64,000 bases of DNA from Pseudorhodobacter sp. PARRP1 (GCA_002256245.1 NKIU01000007.1:62001-126000); one strand, 5' to 3'. Positions 28,201 to 37,157 are shown, numbered from the stretch's first letter. The notes: generated by a model not told the origin, from the letters alone. Numbers and translations are program-made.

Positions 28201-31200
28201 TGGCGCCTGAGCGTGGGCGCGAAGGCTATGATCACCTGATCCGTGATCTGGTGGCCAAGGGCCATACACCCAGCCGCATCGCGCATTTCTGGCTGGTGAC
28301 CCGGGGGCAGGATTTCCGCCCCGGCTCCAGCTTTTTTCACCGCAATCTGGAGCAGGGTTTCTACAGCCTGATGTTTCTGGCGCAGGCGATGGCCGAGGAA
28401 AATCTGCCGCGGCCCATCCATATGACGGTGGCCACGACGGGCGCTGTGCAAGTGAAAACCGAGCCGCTGGCTGATCCTGAAAAGGCGACGGTGCTTGGCC
28501 CGGTGCGGGTGATCCCGCGCGAATTGCCGGGGGTTTCGGTTTCTACGTTGGATGTGGTGCTGCCACCGCTGCCGCGCCGTGGCAAGCCTGCGTTGCAACC
28601 CTTGGCCGAACAGGTGCTGGAAGACCTTTTGGCGGGGCCCTCGGCTGCTGTTGCGGCGCTGCGCGGTGAAAAACGCTATGAATTGGGGCTGAAGCCTGCC
28701 GCTTTGCCCGACGAGACGCTTAGCCTGCCACAGGGCGCGCATGTGTTGATCACGGGCGGCTTCGGCGGCATCGGGCTGACCATTGCAGAGGACCTGATCC
28801 GGCGTCACGGCGCGAAAATCACCTTGATCGCGCGGCGCAATTTGCCAGAGCGCGGCACTTGGGCAAAATATCTGGCAACGCATGATCCGTCCGGGCCGAT
28901 TGCGCGCCGGATTCTGGCGTTGCAGCGCCTGGAGGCATTGGGGGGCGAGGTTTTTGTGGCCCCCGCCGATGTCTGCAACATGGAGGACATGCGCGGCGCG
29001 CTTTCGGCGGGTGTGCAGCGGTTTGGCCCGGTGCGCGCGGTGATCCATGCCGCAGGCGTGGTCGATGACGGCCCGCTGATGTTGAAAACCTCCGCGCAGG
29101 TCGAAGAGGTTTTTGCGCCCAAACTGCACGGAACTTTGGTGTTGGATCGGTTGTTCCCGGATGGTGCGATTGATCTGATGGTGGTGTTTTCCTCGACCTC
29201 GACCGTCACGGGGCCTGCCGGGCAGATCGACTATGTTGCGGCGAATGAGTTTTTGAACGCCTATGCAAAATCGCGCAGCGGCGGGAAAACCAAGGTGGTG
29301 GCGCTGAACTGGGGGATCTGGGCGGGCGTCGGCATGGCGGCCGAGGCTTTGGCTGACCGCACCGGCACTTTGCCTGCGCCTCGGCTGCCGATCAATGCGC
29401 CGATGCTGGACGAGGCAAGCTTTGATGCACAGGGGAATCGCCTTTTCACAGCCGCTTATGCCGTGGATCGCTGGGTGCTGGACGGGCATCGCACGGCCTC
29501 GGGGCAGGCGTTGATCCCGGGCACCGGCACGATTGAGATTGCCGCAGAAGCCCTGCGCGCACAGGGCGAAACCGGCGCGTTCGAGTTGCGCGATCTGTAT
29601 TTTTTCCGCCCGCTTGACGTGTCTGAGACTGAAGCACGGCACATTCGGGCCACGCTGTCGCGCAGCGATGAGGGCTATGGGTTCGAGTTGCGCTCGGGTG
29701 TGAACGTCAAGGGGCGCTTGGGGTGGCAGTTGCATGCTCAGGCGCGTGCGATACCGGTCGCCGCCGCGCAGCCCCGCATCGACGTGTTAGAGATTGCCGG
29801 GCGACTGCCTGCGGCGGAAACGGGCGTCGGCCTGCGCAGCCCGCAAGAGCATCATCTGGCCTTCGGGCCGCGCTGGCGCGTGCTGCAATCGCGTGCGATT
29901 GGCGCGGGAGAGGGCTTGGCGCGGCTGGCGTTGCCTGCCGAATTTGCCCCCGAGGTTGAAAGCTGGATGCTGCACCCGGCGCTGATGGATCTGGCGACGG
30001 GTTGGGCGATGGGGCTGATTGCCGGTTATCAACCCGATCATCTGTGGGTGCCGGTGTCCTATACCCGCATCCGCGTGTTGCGCACGCTTCCGGCGCAGAT
30101 CGTGTCTTGGGTGCGCAATGCTGCGGACAACCGGGCTGGCGTCTCGACCGCGAGTTTTGATGTCACTCTGGCCACGCCCGAGGGCGAGGTTTGTGTGGAA
30201 ATTGAGGGCTTTAACATTCACCGGCTTGACGGCGGTCTGACCTTCACCGCCCCCGATGCGCGCGAGTTGAGCTATGATGATGCGGTGGCAAAGCCGGTGT
30301 CGCCTGCCGAGGAGCGCCTGCTGCATGCCTTCAGTCTGGGCATCCAGCCCGCAGAAGGTGCCGAGGCGTTTGCCCGTGCGGTGGCGCAGGCGGGCAGCCA
30401 GATCATCGTCTCCAGCCTGAACCTTCCCGATCTGATCCGCCAGACCGCCGCGGCAGAGGCCGCAAAGACCGAGGGCAAGGCGTTTGAACGCCCCGATCTG
30501 GACACAGCCTATGTCGAGCCGCGCAATGATGTGGAGCGCACTTTGGTCGGGTTCTGGCAAGATTTGCTGGGGGTGGCGCAGGTGGGGGTCGAGGACAGTT
30601 TCTTCGATCTGGGCGGGCACAGTCTGATCGCAGTGCGGCTGTTTGCGATGGTGAAGAAGACCTATCGGGTGGATTTCCCCATCTCGGTGCTGTTCGAGGC
30701 ACCGACCATTGCGCGCTGTGCGGCGTTGATCATCGCCCAAATCGGCGATGTGGGTGGCGAGACGCCGGCAAAACTGGCTGCACCAGCGCGGCGGTTTACC
30801 CATCTGGTGCCGATGCATCAGGGCGAGGGCGGGGCGAAACAGCCGTTCTTCCTTGTGGCGGGCATGTTTGGCAACGTGCTGAATTTGCGGCATCTGGCGC
30901 AGCTTTTGGGCGGGGATCGTCCGTTCTACGGCCTTCAGGCGCGCGGGCTTTACGGCGATGCCGCACCGCACGCAAGCCTGCCCGAGGCTGCGGCGGATTA
31001 CATCGCCGAACTTCGGCAGGTGCAGCCGAAGGGCCCGTATATGTTGGGCGGGTTCTCGGGTGGTGGGCTGACCGCATGGGAGATGGCGCGGCAACTGGAG
31101 GCTGCGGGCGAGGTGGTCTCGCTGGTGGTTCTGCTGGATACGCCTTTGCCGATGCGCCCCGGCTTGCGCCGCGCCGACAAGGCGTTGATCAAGCTGGCAG

Positions 31201-31646
31201 AGTTGCGTGCCAAAGGCCCCGGTTATCTGGCCGAATGGGCGCGCAAGCGGTGGGAATGGGAGCGGCAGAAGCGCCAACCGCAAGCGGTGGCTCAGGTCGA
31301 TGCGCAGTTCCATAACGCAGCGATCGAGGCGGCCTTTCGGGCTGCCCTGCCGCAGTATCAGATGACCACCCGGCGCGGCGCGACGGTGCTGTTCCGCCCG
31401 CCGCTGGATCGGCATTGGGCGGTGACGGCGGGCAACTGGGTGTCACAGGCGAAGGAATATGTGTTTGACGACAATGATCTGACGCAGTTTGCCCCCGCCT
31501 TGGTGACGATAGAAGTGCCCGGCGACCATGACAGCATGGTGCTGGAGCCGAACGTGCGGGTGCTGGCGGCAAAGCTACGGGCGGTGATCGCCGAGGCCGA
31601 GAATGCGGCGTCCAACGTCACCCCGCTTGCGACTGCGGCGGAATAG
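25263..31646 (+). CDS. Type I polyketide synthase, KS-AT-KR-DH-ACP-TE
   Basis: 2127 residues forming one complete module. KS (1-435) has C186 in TACSTS, H322 in CHGTGT and H362 in KTNIGH. AT (538-860) has S634 in GHSMGE; the specificity motif is IAAHS, neither the malonyl HAFHS nor the methylmalonyl YASHS form. KR (about 905-1350) has TGGFGGIG (1164-1171), VDDG (1267-1270, B-type-like), S1311, Y1324 and N1328. DH (about 1385-1690) has H1409 in a motif one residue longer than usual and D1576. ACP has S1787 in LGGHSL. TE has S1932 in GFSGGG, D1959 and H2089. No ER, no loading domain. The head (residues 1-15) is very acidic. ATG at 25263 after a GA-rich stretch. The placement of DH after KR is unusual. 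Confidence 0.93.
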   Translation: MSEDFDPVDISENDIAVVGMAAHLPGAADIAAYWANLAGGVESIRVLSEAELLAAGESAARMRKANYVPAAAVLDGFEQFDADFFGFSPKEAAIMDPQHRQFLEVAWEALENAGHPPENFPGSIGVYAGCGMGSYFYFNLCSNRDLVDQTGMFLLRHTGNDKDFLATRVSHIFDLKGPSINLQTACSTSLVAVHFATQALLNGECDMALAGGVTIELPHARGYLFTEGEILSPDGHCHAFDHRAEGTVFGSGAGAVVLRRARDAIRDGDHIWAILKGSAVNNDGAAKAGYLAPSVDGQAKCIAEAQGIAGIAAADVSYVECHGTGTYLGDPIEVAALTQAFRQTTDAVGTCRIGSVKTNIGHLDTAAGVASLIKVALSLHHRQLPPSLGYEAPNPSIDFESSPFRVNDRLTDWVSKGPRRAGVNSLGVGGTNAHVVLQEAPARMAGEQSLWPFQPIVISAKSKAALDAGAARLAGHLRADASQDLADVAYTLKEGRRAFEKRRVLVAGSHDEAADLLEGRDARRVFNHDYLGENPEVVFMFPGGGAQYAGMARDIYATEPVFADWMDKGLAVLQPKLDYDIRALWLPEAGAEAAADERLKRPSVQLPLIMITEYALAQLYMSWGVSPTVLVGHSMGENTAACLAGVIGFEDCIGLVHLRGTLFDTIAPGGMLSVPLAEADLRPCITGDLDLASVNAPGLCVVSGPDHALLALAETLAQADVQTQRVAIDIAAHSRMLEPILARFGAYLASIRLNPPQIPIISNRSGVRLTDAEATSPEYWVQHLRNTVHFQACMADLMAEPGRVYLEMGPGRALSSLAQANGVAQGQVIAALRHPEHKMADDAWHVATIARLWACGVPVDWEPIWGGAARKRVVLPTYAFQRKPYFIEPGKGAEVEAAALPARIDDIGQWGWVPHWRPAATGFDFAADFADAKPESWLIFVDTEGLGAECAVALRAGGHQVTTVRAGDAFGRDGEGGYVLAPERGREGYDHLIRDLVAKGHTPSRIAHFWLVTRGQDFRPGSSFFHRNLEQGFYSLMFLAQAMAEENLPRPIHMTVATTGAVQVKTEPLADPEKATVLGPVRVIPRELPGVSVSTLDVVLPPLPRRGKPALQPLAEQVLEDLLAGPSAAVAALRGEKRYELGLKPAALPDETLSLPQGAHVLITGGFGGIGLTIAEDLIRRHGAKITLIARRNLPERGTWAKYLATHDPSGPIARRILALQRLEALGGEVFVAPADVCNMEDMRGALSAGVQRFGPVRAVIHAAGVVDDGPLMLKTSAQVEEVFAPKLHGTLVLDRLFPDGAIDLMVVFSSTSTVTGPAGQIDYVAANEFLNAYAKSRSGGKTKVVALNWGIWAGVGMAAEALADRTGTLPAPRLPINAPMLDEASFDAQGNRLFTAAYAVDRWVLDGHRTASGQALIPGTGTIEIAAEALRAQGETGAFELRDLYFFRPLDVSETEARHIRATLSRSDEGYGFELRSGVNVKGRLGWQLHAQARAIPVAAAQPRIDVLEIAGRLPAAETGVGLRSPQEHHLAFGPRWRVLQSRAIGAGEGLARLALPAEFAPEVESWMLHPALMDLATGWAMGLIAGYQPDHLWVPVSYTRIRVLRTLPAQIVSWVRNAADNRAGVSTASFDVTLATPEGEVCVEIEGFNIHRLDGGLTFTAPDARELSYDDAVAKPVSPAEERLLHAFSLGIQPAEGAEAFARAVAQAGSQIIVSSLNLPDLIRQTAAAEAAKTEGKAFERPDLDTAYVEPRNDVERTLVGFWQDLLGVAQVGVEDSFFDLGGHSLIAVRLFAMVKKTYRVDFPISVLFEAPTIARCAALIIAQIGDVGGETPAKLAAPARRFTHLVPMHQGEGGAKQPFFLVAGMFGNVLNLRHLAQLLGGDRPFYGLQARGLYGDAAPHASLPEAAADYIAELRQVQPKGPYMLGGFSGGGLTAWEMARQLEAAGEVVSLVVLLDTPLPMRPGLRRADKALIKLAELRAKGPGYLAEWARKRWEWERQKRQPQAVAQVDAQFHNAAIEAAFRAALPQYQMTTRRGATVLFRPPLDRHWAVTAGNWVSQAKEYVFDDNDLTQFAPALVTIEVPGDHDSMVLEPNVRVLAAKLRAVIAEAENAASNVTPLATAAE

Positions 31647-31648
31647 CC

Positions 31649-32656
31649 ATGGCAGGGCTGCTGACGGTTTTGCTGAACTGGCGCTCGGCCGAGATGACGC
31701 TGCGGGCGGCGGACGCGGCACTTGCGGCGTTGGACGGCATCGCGGGCGCGCTGGTGATCGTTGACAACGACTCGGGCGACGGCTCGTTTGAGGCGATGCG
31801 TGCCGAGGTGCGCAAACGCGGCTGGGATCAGGGGCCGCAGGCGGTGCGGGTTTTGCAATCGGGGCACAATGGTGGCTTTGGGGCGGGCAACAACTTTGGC
31901 ATCCGCGCCGGAATGCCTGACGGCAGCGCACCAGATTTTGTTTACATCCTGAACTCTGATGCCTTCCCTGAAGGCGATGCCATCCGCGCGCTGTTGCAGC
32001 ATTTGCAGGCGCATCCCGCCACGGGATTTGCAGGCAGCTTCATTTATGGCGACGATGGCACGCCGCACCGCACCGCGTTCCGCTTTCCGTCGATTGCGTC
32101 AGAGTTTGAGGGCCAGATACGCTTTGGCCCGATCAGCCGGCTGTTGAACCGCTGGATCGTGGCGCAGCCTGTTCCGCAAACAACAGGCCGGGTTGATTGG
32201 CTGGCGGGCGCAAGTCTGATGATGCGTCGGGCGGTGCTGGATCAGATCGGCCTGTTTGACGAACAATTCTTCCTGTATTTCGAGGAAACCGATCTGTGCA
32301 GGCGTGCCGCGCAGGCGGGCTGGCCGACCGATTATGTTGTGGAAAGCCGGGTGATGCACATCGGCTCGGTTTCGACGGGCATGCGGGAATGGTCGCGGAT
32401 ACCGCAGTTCTGGCTTGATAGCCGCTTGCATTACTTCGCGAAAAATCATGGTGCGGCATATGCCGCCGCCGCTACGCTGGCGCTGATCGCCGGGGGTGTC
32501 CTGTGGCGCGCGCGGCTGCTTTTTCAGCGGAAAGACCGCGGCGATCCACCGTTGTATCTGACAGACCTGACCCGCCACGCCCTGCGTGCGGCGCTGAACC
32601 CGATTTGCGGCAAGCCTGCCGCTTTTGCAAAATCACCCCGCAGCACGCGCGGGTAA
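31649..32656 (+). CDS. Rhamnosyltransferase-like family 2 glycosyltransferase
   Basis: 335 residues of the WbbL/RfbN-like GT2 group. It opens AGLLTVLLNWRSAEMTLRAA and has LVIVDNDSGDGS, QSGHNGGFGAGNNFGIR, YILNSDAFPEG, DWLAGASLMMRRA and FLYFEETDLCRRA, the last two being the acceptor-side signature of bacterial rhamnosyltransferases. Since rfbCBDA is encoded in the same locus, dTDP-L-rhamnose is a reasonable donor. It lies 2 nt after the PKS stop and 10 nt before the NRPS start, so it belongs to the same operon. A hydrophobic stretch at about 275-290 may bind the membrane. Confidence 0.86.
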   Translation: MAGLLTVLLNWRSAEMTLRAADAALAALDGIAGALVIVDNDSGDGSFEAMRAEVRKRGWDQGPQAVRVLQSGHNGGFGAGNNFGIRAGMPDGSAPDFVYILNSDAFPEGDAIRALLQHLQAHPATGFAGSFIYGDDGTPHRTAFRFPSIASEFEGQIRFGPISRLLNRWIVAQPVPQTTGRVDWLAGASLMMRRAVLDQIGLFDEQFFLYFEETDLCRRAAQAGWPTDYVVESRVMHIGSVSTGMREWSRIPQFWLDSRLHYFAKNHGAAYAAAATLALIAGGVLWRARLLFQRKDRGDPPLYLTDLTRHALRAALNPICGKPAAFAKSPRSTRG

Positions 32657-32666
32657 GGATGCCAAG

Positions 32667-35600
32667 ATGACTCAGTTTTCCGCCTACCTGATCGGCAATG
32701 AGACCCTGACCCTGCAATGCGGCGAAATGCTGTTGGCGCGCGGGCACAGTTTGGCTGCTGTGGTGACGCGCAACGCCGATGTGCGGCTTTGGGCGCAAGG
32801 CAAAGGGCTGCGGGTGGAGGGATATGGCGCTGATCTGGCGCAGCGGTTGGGCGAGCGGGTGGATTGGCTGTTGTCGGTGGCCAATCTGTCGGTGATCGGG
32901 CCGCAGGTTCTGGCGTTGGCCGGGGGGGCGGTGAACTTTCACGACGGGCCGCTGCCGGGCTATGCCGGGTTGAACGCGCCGGTCTGGGCAATTCTGAACG
33001 GCGCGCGCCAGCATGGGATTTCCTGGCATCTGATCGAAGGCGGCGTCGATGAAGGCGACGTGCTGGAAAGCCGCAGCTTTGACATCGCGCCGCAGGACAC
33101 AGCACTTACGCTGAACACCCGTTGCTTTGAAGGGGCGATGGAGAGTTTTCCCAGCGTTTTGGCACAGTTGGAAAGCGGCGCTTTGCAGCGCAAGCCGCAG
33201 GATTTAAGCCAGCGCCACCTGTATCTGCGCGATGATCGCCCCGCTGCGATGGGGCGGATTGATTTTACCCAACCCGCCGAAGCGGTTGTGCGGTTGGTGC
33301 GGGCCTTGGATCATGGCCGCTACTGGAACCCGTTGACCACGGCGAAAATCGCCTGTGCGGATCGGATTTTGAACGTTGGGGCTGCGGAAATCGCTGAGGG
33401 CGCGGGTGCGCCGGGGCAGGTTTTGCGGGCGGATGCGGCGGGTCTGGTGGTGGCGTGCGGGGTTGGCGCGGTGCGCCTGCTGCGGCTGAGTTGTCAGGAA
33501 AAGGGCCTGCCGGTTGCGGCAGAAACGATCCGCGATGCGGTGCTGTCAGCGGATGTCGCAGGGCTGACCGAACTGGGCCAAAGCCTTGCCAAGGCCGAGC
33601 CTGCCTTGCGCAAGGCCCTGAAATCTATGGCGCCCGCAGCACTTGGCCATGCAAGCGCGCTGCCTGCCGATTGGCACAGCCTGCCGCTTGTCGCAGGTTT
33701 GGCCGATCTGGCGCTGGCGGCGGCTTTGGCCTTGGGCGCGGGGTCGGTTGATCTGGCGCAGGCGGCGCAGGGGCGGGCGGGCTATGCCGCGGGCTGGCGT
33801 CCGCTGCGGGTGACGGTTGCGGGCAGTCTGGCGCAGGCGCGCGCCGGGTTGGATCTTGGCATGAAACCGGGCTTCGCGCTGGATCTGATGACGCGCGATG
33901 TGACGCTGGCAGGGCTGCAATGCCCGCAGGTGGGGGTTGCGGAAAGCGGCCCGATTGCCGGAACGGTTGCAACTTTGACGCCGACTGCGCTGCATTTTGA
34001 CGCCAATCGCCTGTCCGTGTCCGAGGCGCAGGCCCTTGCCGCGCGGCTTGCTCATCTGCTGGCGACCCTCGCCAAAGCCGCGCCCGATGCGCCGCTTGCC
34101 AGCCTGTCAACCCTGACGGATGCCGAGCGTGATCAGGTGCTGCACGGCTGGAATCAGACCAAAACGCCATACGATTCAAGCCTTTGCGTGCATCAGGCGT
34201 TTGAGCATCAGGTGCAGCGCAGCCCCGATGCGGTGGCCTTGGTGTGCAACGATCAAAGCCTGACCTACGCCGCGCTGAACGCCCGCGCCAACCGGGTGGC
34301 GCATGTGCTGATCGGCATGGGCGTCGCGCCGGGCGTGCTGGTGGGGCTGTGCGTGCAGCGCAGCCTTGATCTGCTGGTGGGCGCTTTGGCGATCCAGAAG
34401 GCGGGTGGGGCCTATGTGCCGATGGACCCAAGCTATCCGGCCGACCGTATTGCCTTGTATATCGAGGATTCTGCCTGCCCGGTGATCGTGACGCAAAGCG
34501 ATATTGCAGCGGGTTTGCCAAGCCATCAGGCGCAGGTGCTGGCCTTGGATACCGATGGCCGCGTCGGCCAAGCCAGCGTCGATAACCCTATATCTGGTGT
34601 CACCTCGGCTGATCTGGCCTATATGATCTACACTTCTGGCTCTACCGGGCGGCCTAAGGGGGTGATGGTCGAGCATCGCAACGTCGCAAATTTCTTCACC
34701 GGGATGGATCAGCGGATTGGTGCGCAGGCGGGCGTTTGGCTGGCCGTGACCTCGCTTTCCTTCGATATTTCGGTGTTGGAGCTGTTCTGGACGCTGGCGC
34801 GCGGCTTCAAGGTGGTGCTGACCAGCGACGAAAACCGCTCTCTGGTGTCGGGGGGCGCGATTGCCTCGGCGCAGAAGATGGATTTCTCGCTGTATTACTG
34901 GGGCAATGACGACGGGGCGGGGCCGAAGAAATACGAGCTGCTGCTGGAGGGGGCCAAGTTTGCGGACACCCACGGCTTTTGTGCCGTCTGGACGCCCGAG
35001 CGGCATTTTCACGCCTTTGGCGGCCCCTATCCGAACCCAGCGGTGACCGGGGCGGCGGTGGCTGCGGTGACGAAAAACATCGGCGTGCGGGCCGGGTCTT
35101 GCGTGATGCCGCTGCACCATCCGGCGCGGATTGCCGAGGAATGGGCGGTGATCGACAATCTGACCAACGGCCGCGCCGGGGTGGCGGTGGCGTCGGGCTG
35201 GCACCCGGATGATTTCGTGCTGCGCCCCGAAAATACGCCGCCGAACAACAAAGCGGCGATGTTTGCCGCAGCCGATCAGGTGCGCCGGTTGTGGCGCGGT
35301 GAGAAGGTGGGTTTTCCGACTGCGGACGGTGGGGTGTTCGAGTTGATCAGCCAGCCGCGTCCGGTGTCGAAAGAGCTGCCGCTGTGGGTGACAACGGCGG
35401 GCAATCCCGACACCTGGCGCGAGGCCGGGGCGATTGGCGCCAATGTGCTGACGCATCTTCTGGGACAGTCGATTGACGAGGTTGCAGGCAAGATTAAGCT
35501 TTATCATCAAGCGCTTCGCGAGGCCGGGCATGATCCGGCGGATCGTACGGTGACGCTGATGCTGCACAGCTATATCGCACGCGACCGCGAGCAGGCGCGC

Positions 35601-37157
35601 GCGGTGGCGCGTGGGCCGATGAAGGATTATCTGCGCTCGGCTGCGGCCCTGATCAAGCAATACGCCTGGGCGTTTCCAGCGTTCAAAAAGCCGCAGGGCA
35701 TCTCAAACCCGATGCAGATTGACCTGCAATCGCTCAGTTCTGAAGAGACCGAGGCGATCCTCGACTTTGCCTTCCAGCGCTATTTTGAGGAGTCCGGCCT
35801 GTTCGGCACCGTCGATGACGCGCTGGCGCGGGTTGAGCAGTTGAAGCGGATCGGGGTGGGCGAGGTGGCCTGTCTGATCGACTTTGGCATCGCCACCGAA
35901 CAGGTGATGGAGGGGCTTTATCCGTTGGCCGAAGTGGTCAAACGTGCCAATGCGGGCGGCGGCGTTGCCGAAGATGATTTCTCGATCGCGGCGCAGATTG
36001 TGCGGCATGGGGTCAGCCATCTGCAATGCACGCCGTCGATGGCGCGGATGATCATTATGAACGATGAGTCACGTTTGGCGTTGGCAGGCGTGAAAACCGT
36101 GATGCTGGGGGGCGAGGCTTTGCCCGGGGCGCTGGTGGGCGATCTGCGGCAGGCGACGCGCGCGCGGGTTTTGAACATGTATGGCCCGACCGAGACGACG
36201 ATCTGGTCCTCGGTCGAGGAGGTCGGTGCGGTGGACGGTGTCTGCAATATCGGCACGCCCTTGGCGAACCAGCAGGTCTATGTGCTTGACGACGCTATGA
36301 ATCCCGTAGCACCGGGGGTCGCGGGTGAGTTGTGGATTGGCGGCGACGGTGTGACGCGCGGCTATTGGCAGCGGCCCGATCTGACCGCAGAGCGATTTGT
36401 GAACGATTGTTTTGTGTCACCAGATCGCGCCTGCGCTTGGGGGGCGCGGATGTATCGCACCGGCGATCTGGTGCGCTGGCGGGCGGATGGCAAGGTCGAT
36501 TTTCTGGGGCGCACTGATCATCAGGTCAAGCTGCGCGGCTACCGGATCGAGTTGGGAGAGATTGAATCGGTGCTGGAAGCGCAACACGGCGTCCGGCAGG
36601 CCGTGGTGATGGCACGTGAAGACACACCGGGAGATCTGAGGTTGGTGGCCTATGTCGTCGGCCCTGCGACTGAAACTGCGCTGCGGGTCGGTCTGGCGGA
36701 CGTTTTGCCCGAACATATGATTCCTGCGCATTTTGTGACCCTTAAGGCGTTTCCGCTGACACCGAACCGCAAGGTAGATCGCAAGGCGTTGCCTGCTCCG
36801 CGGAAAGAAGCGTTGCAAACTCAGGGGTTTGTGGCGCCTGTGTCTGACATCGAGGCGCAGATCGCGGCGATCTGGGCACGGGTGTTGGGGGTGGCAAAGG
36901 TGAGCGCGAAGGATAATTTCTTCGCACTCGGCGGCCATTCCTTGCTGGCGGTTCAGGTGCACCGCGAAATTCGCGACAGCCTTGGGGCAAGCAAACTGTC
37001 GATCACCGACATTTTCCGGTTTCCTGTGTTGCAGGCTTTGGCGGCGCATCTGGATGAGCGGCCGAAAGTGGCTGTTGTCGCTACCTCGGATCGCGCCGAT
37101 GCGCGTGCCGATGCGATGGCGCGGCGGCGGGCGATGCGTGGGTTGGCCGGTGTCTGA
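32667..37157 (+). CDS. NRPS: formyltransferase, condensation remnant, A domain with inserted luciferase-like monooxygenase, PCP
   Basis: 1496 residues. Residues 1-200 are a formyltransferase with N90, H92 and D128, spaced as in methionyl-tRNA formyltransferase; 205-300 match its C-terminal domain. Residues about 310-495 look like the end of a condensation domain but contain no HHxxxDG. The A domain has SGSTGRPKG near 657, A4 FDISVLELF at 699, then an FMN luciferase-like monooxygenase (738-1095, MupA/Atu3671 type), then A5 YGPTETTIW, A7 YRTGDLVRW, A8 LRGYRIELGEIE and A10 NRKVDRK. PCP serine is S1425 in LGGHSL. No TE. Specificity residues mapped by hand read D-I-L-Q-M-G-M-I-W-K, very close to glycine codes. 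The tail is Arg/Ala rich. ATG at 32667 has AAGGA 8 nt upstream. Confidence 0.92.
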   Translation: MTQFSAYLIGNETLTLQCGEMLLARGHSLAAVVTRNADVRLWAQGKGLRVEGYGADLAQRLGERVDWLLSVANLSVIGPQVLALAGGAVNFHDGPLPGYAGLNAPVWAILNGARQHGISWHLIEGGVDEGDVLESRSFDIAPQDTALTLNTRCFEGAMESFPSVLAQLESGALQRKPQDLSQRHLYLRDDRPAAMGRIDFTQPAEAVVRLVRALDHGRYWNPLTTAKIACADRILNVGAAEIAEGAGAPGQVLRADAAGLVVACGVGAVRLLRLSCQEKGLPVAAETIRDAVLSADVAGLTELGQSLAKAEPALRKALKSMAPAALGHASALPADWHSLPLVAGLADLALAAALALGAGSVDLAQAAQGRAGYAAGWRPLRVTVAGSLAQARAGLDLGMKPGFALDLMTRDVTLAGLQCPQVGVAESGPIAGTVATLTPTALHFDANRLSVSEAQALAARLAHLLATLAKAAPDAPLASLSTLTDAERDQVLHGWNQTKTPYDSSLCVHQAFEHQVQRSPDAVALVCNDQSLTYAALNARANRVAHVLIGMGVAPGVLVGLCVQRSLDLLVGALAIQKAGGAYVPMDPSYPADRIALYIEDSACPVIVTQSDIAAGLPSHQAQVLALDTDGRVGQASVDNPISGVTSADLAYMIYTSGSTGRPKGVMVEHRNVANFFTGMDQRIGAQAGVWLAVTSLSFDISVLELFWTLARGFKVVLTSDENRSLVSGGAIASAQKMDFSLYYWGNDDGAGPKKYELLLEGAKFADTHGFCAVWTPERHFHAFGGPYPNPAVTGAAVAAVTKNIGVRAGSCVMPLHHPARIAEEWAVIDNLTNGRAGVAVASGWHPDDFVLRPENTPPNNKAAMFAAADQVRRLWRGEKVGFPTADGGVFELISQPRPVSKELPLWVTTAGNPDTWREAGAIGANVLTHLLGQSIDEVAGKIKLYHQALREAGHDPADRTVTLMLHSYIARDREQARAVARGPMKDYLRSAAALIKQYAWAFPAFKKPQGISNPMQIDLQSLSSEETEAILDFAFQRYFEESGLFGTVDDALARVEQLKRIGVGEVACLIDFGIATEQVMEGLYPLAEVVKRANAGGGVAEDDFSIAAQIVRHGVSHLQCTPSMARMIIMNDESRLALAGVKTVMLGGEALPGALVGDLRQATRARVLNMYGPTETTIWSSVEEVGAVDGVCNIGTPLANQQVYVLDDAMNPVAPGVAGELWIGGDGVTRGYWQRPDLTAERFVNDCFVSPDRACAWGARMYRTGDLVRWRADGKVDFLGRTDHQVKLRGYRIELGEIESVLEAQHGVRQAVVMAREDTPGDLRLVAYVVGPATETALRVGLADVLPEHMIPAHFVTLKAFPLTPNRKVDRKALPAPRKEALQTQGFVAPVSDIEAQIAAIWARVLGVAKVSAKDNFFALGGHSLLAVQVHREIRDSLGASKLSITDIFRFPVLQALAAHLDERPKVAVVATSDRADARADAMARRRAMRGLAGV

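Noticed and set aside
25821-29735. 1304-codon minus-strand frame across the PKS
   Set aside because: Arg/His/Pro/Gln-rich composition without any motif; an antisense shadow of the GC-rich PKS gene.
32667-37157. Siderophore synthetase interpretation of the NRPS
   Set aside because: Atu3671-like proteins occur in a siderophore cluster, but no TonB receptor, iron transporter, hydroxamate or catecholate gene is nearby, and the A-domain code fits glycine.
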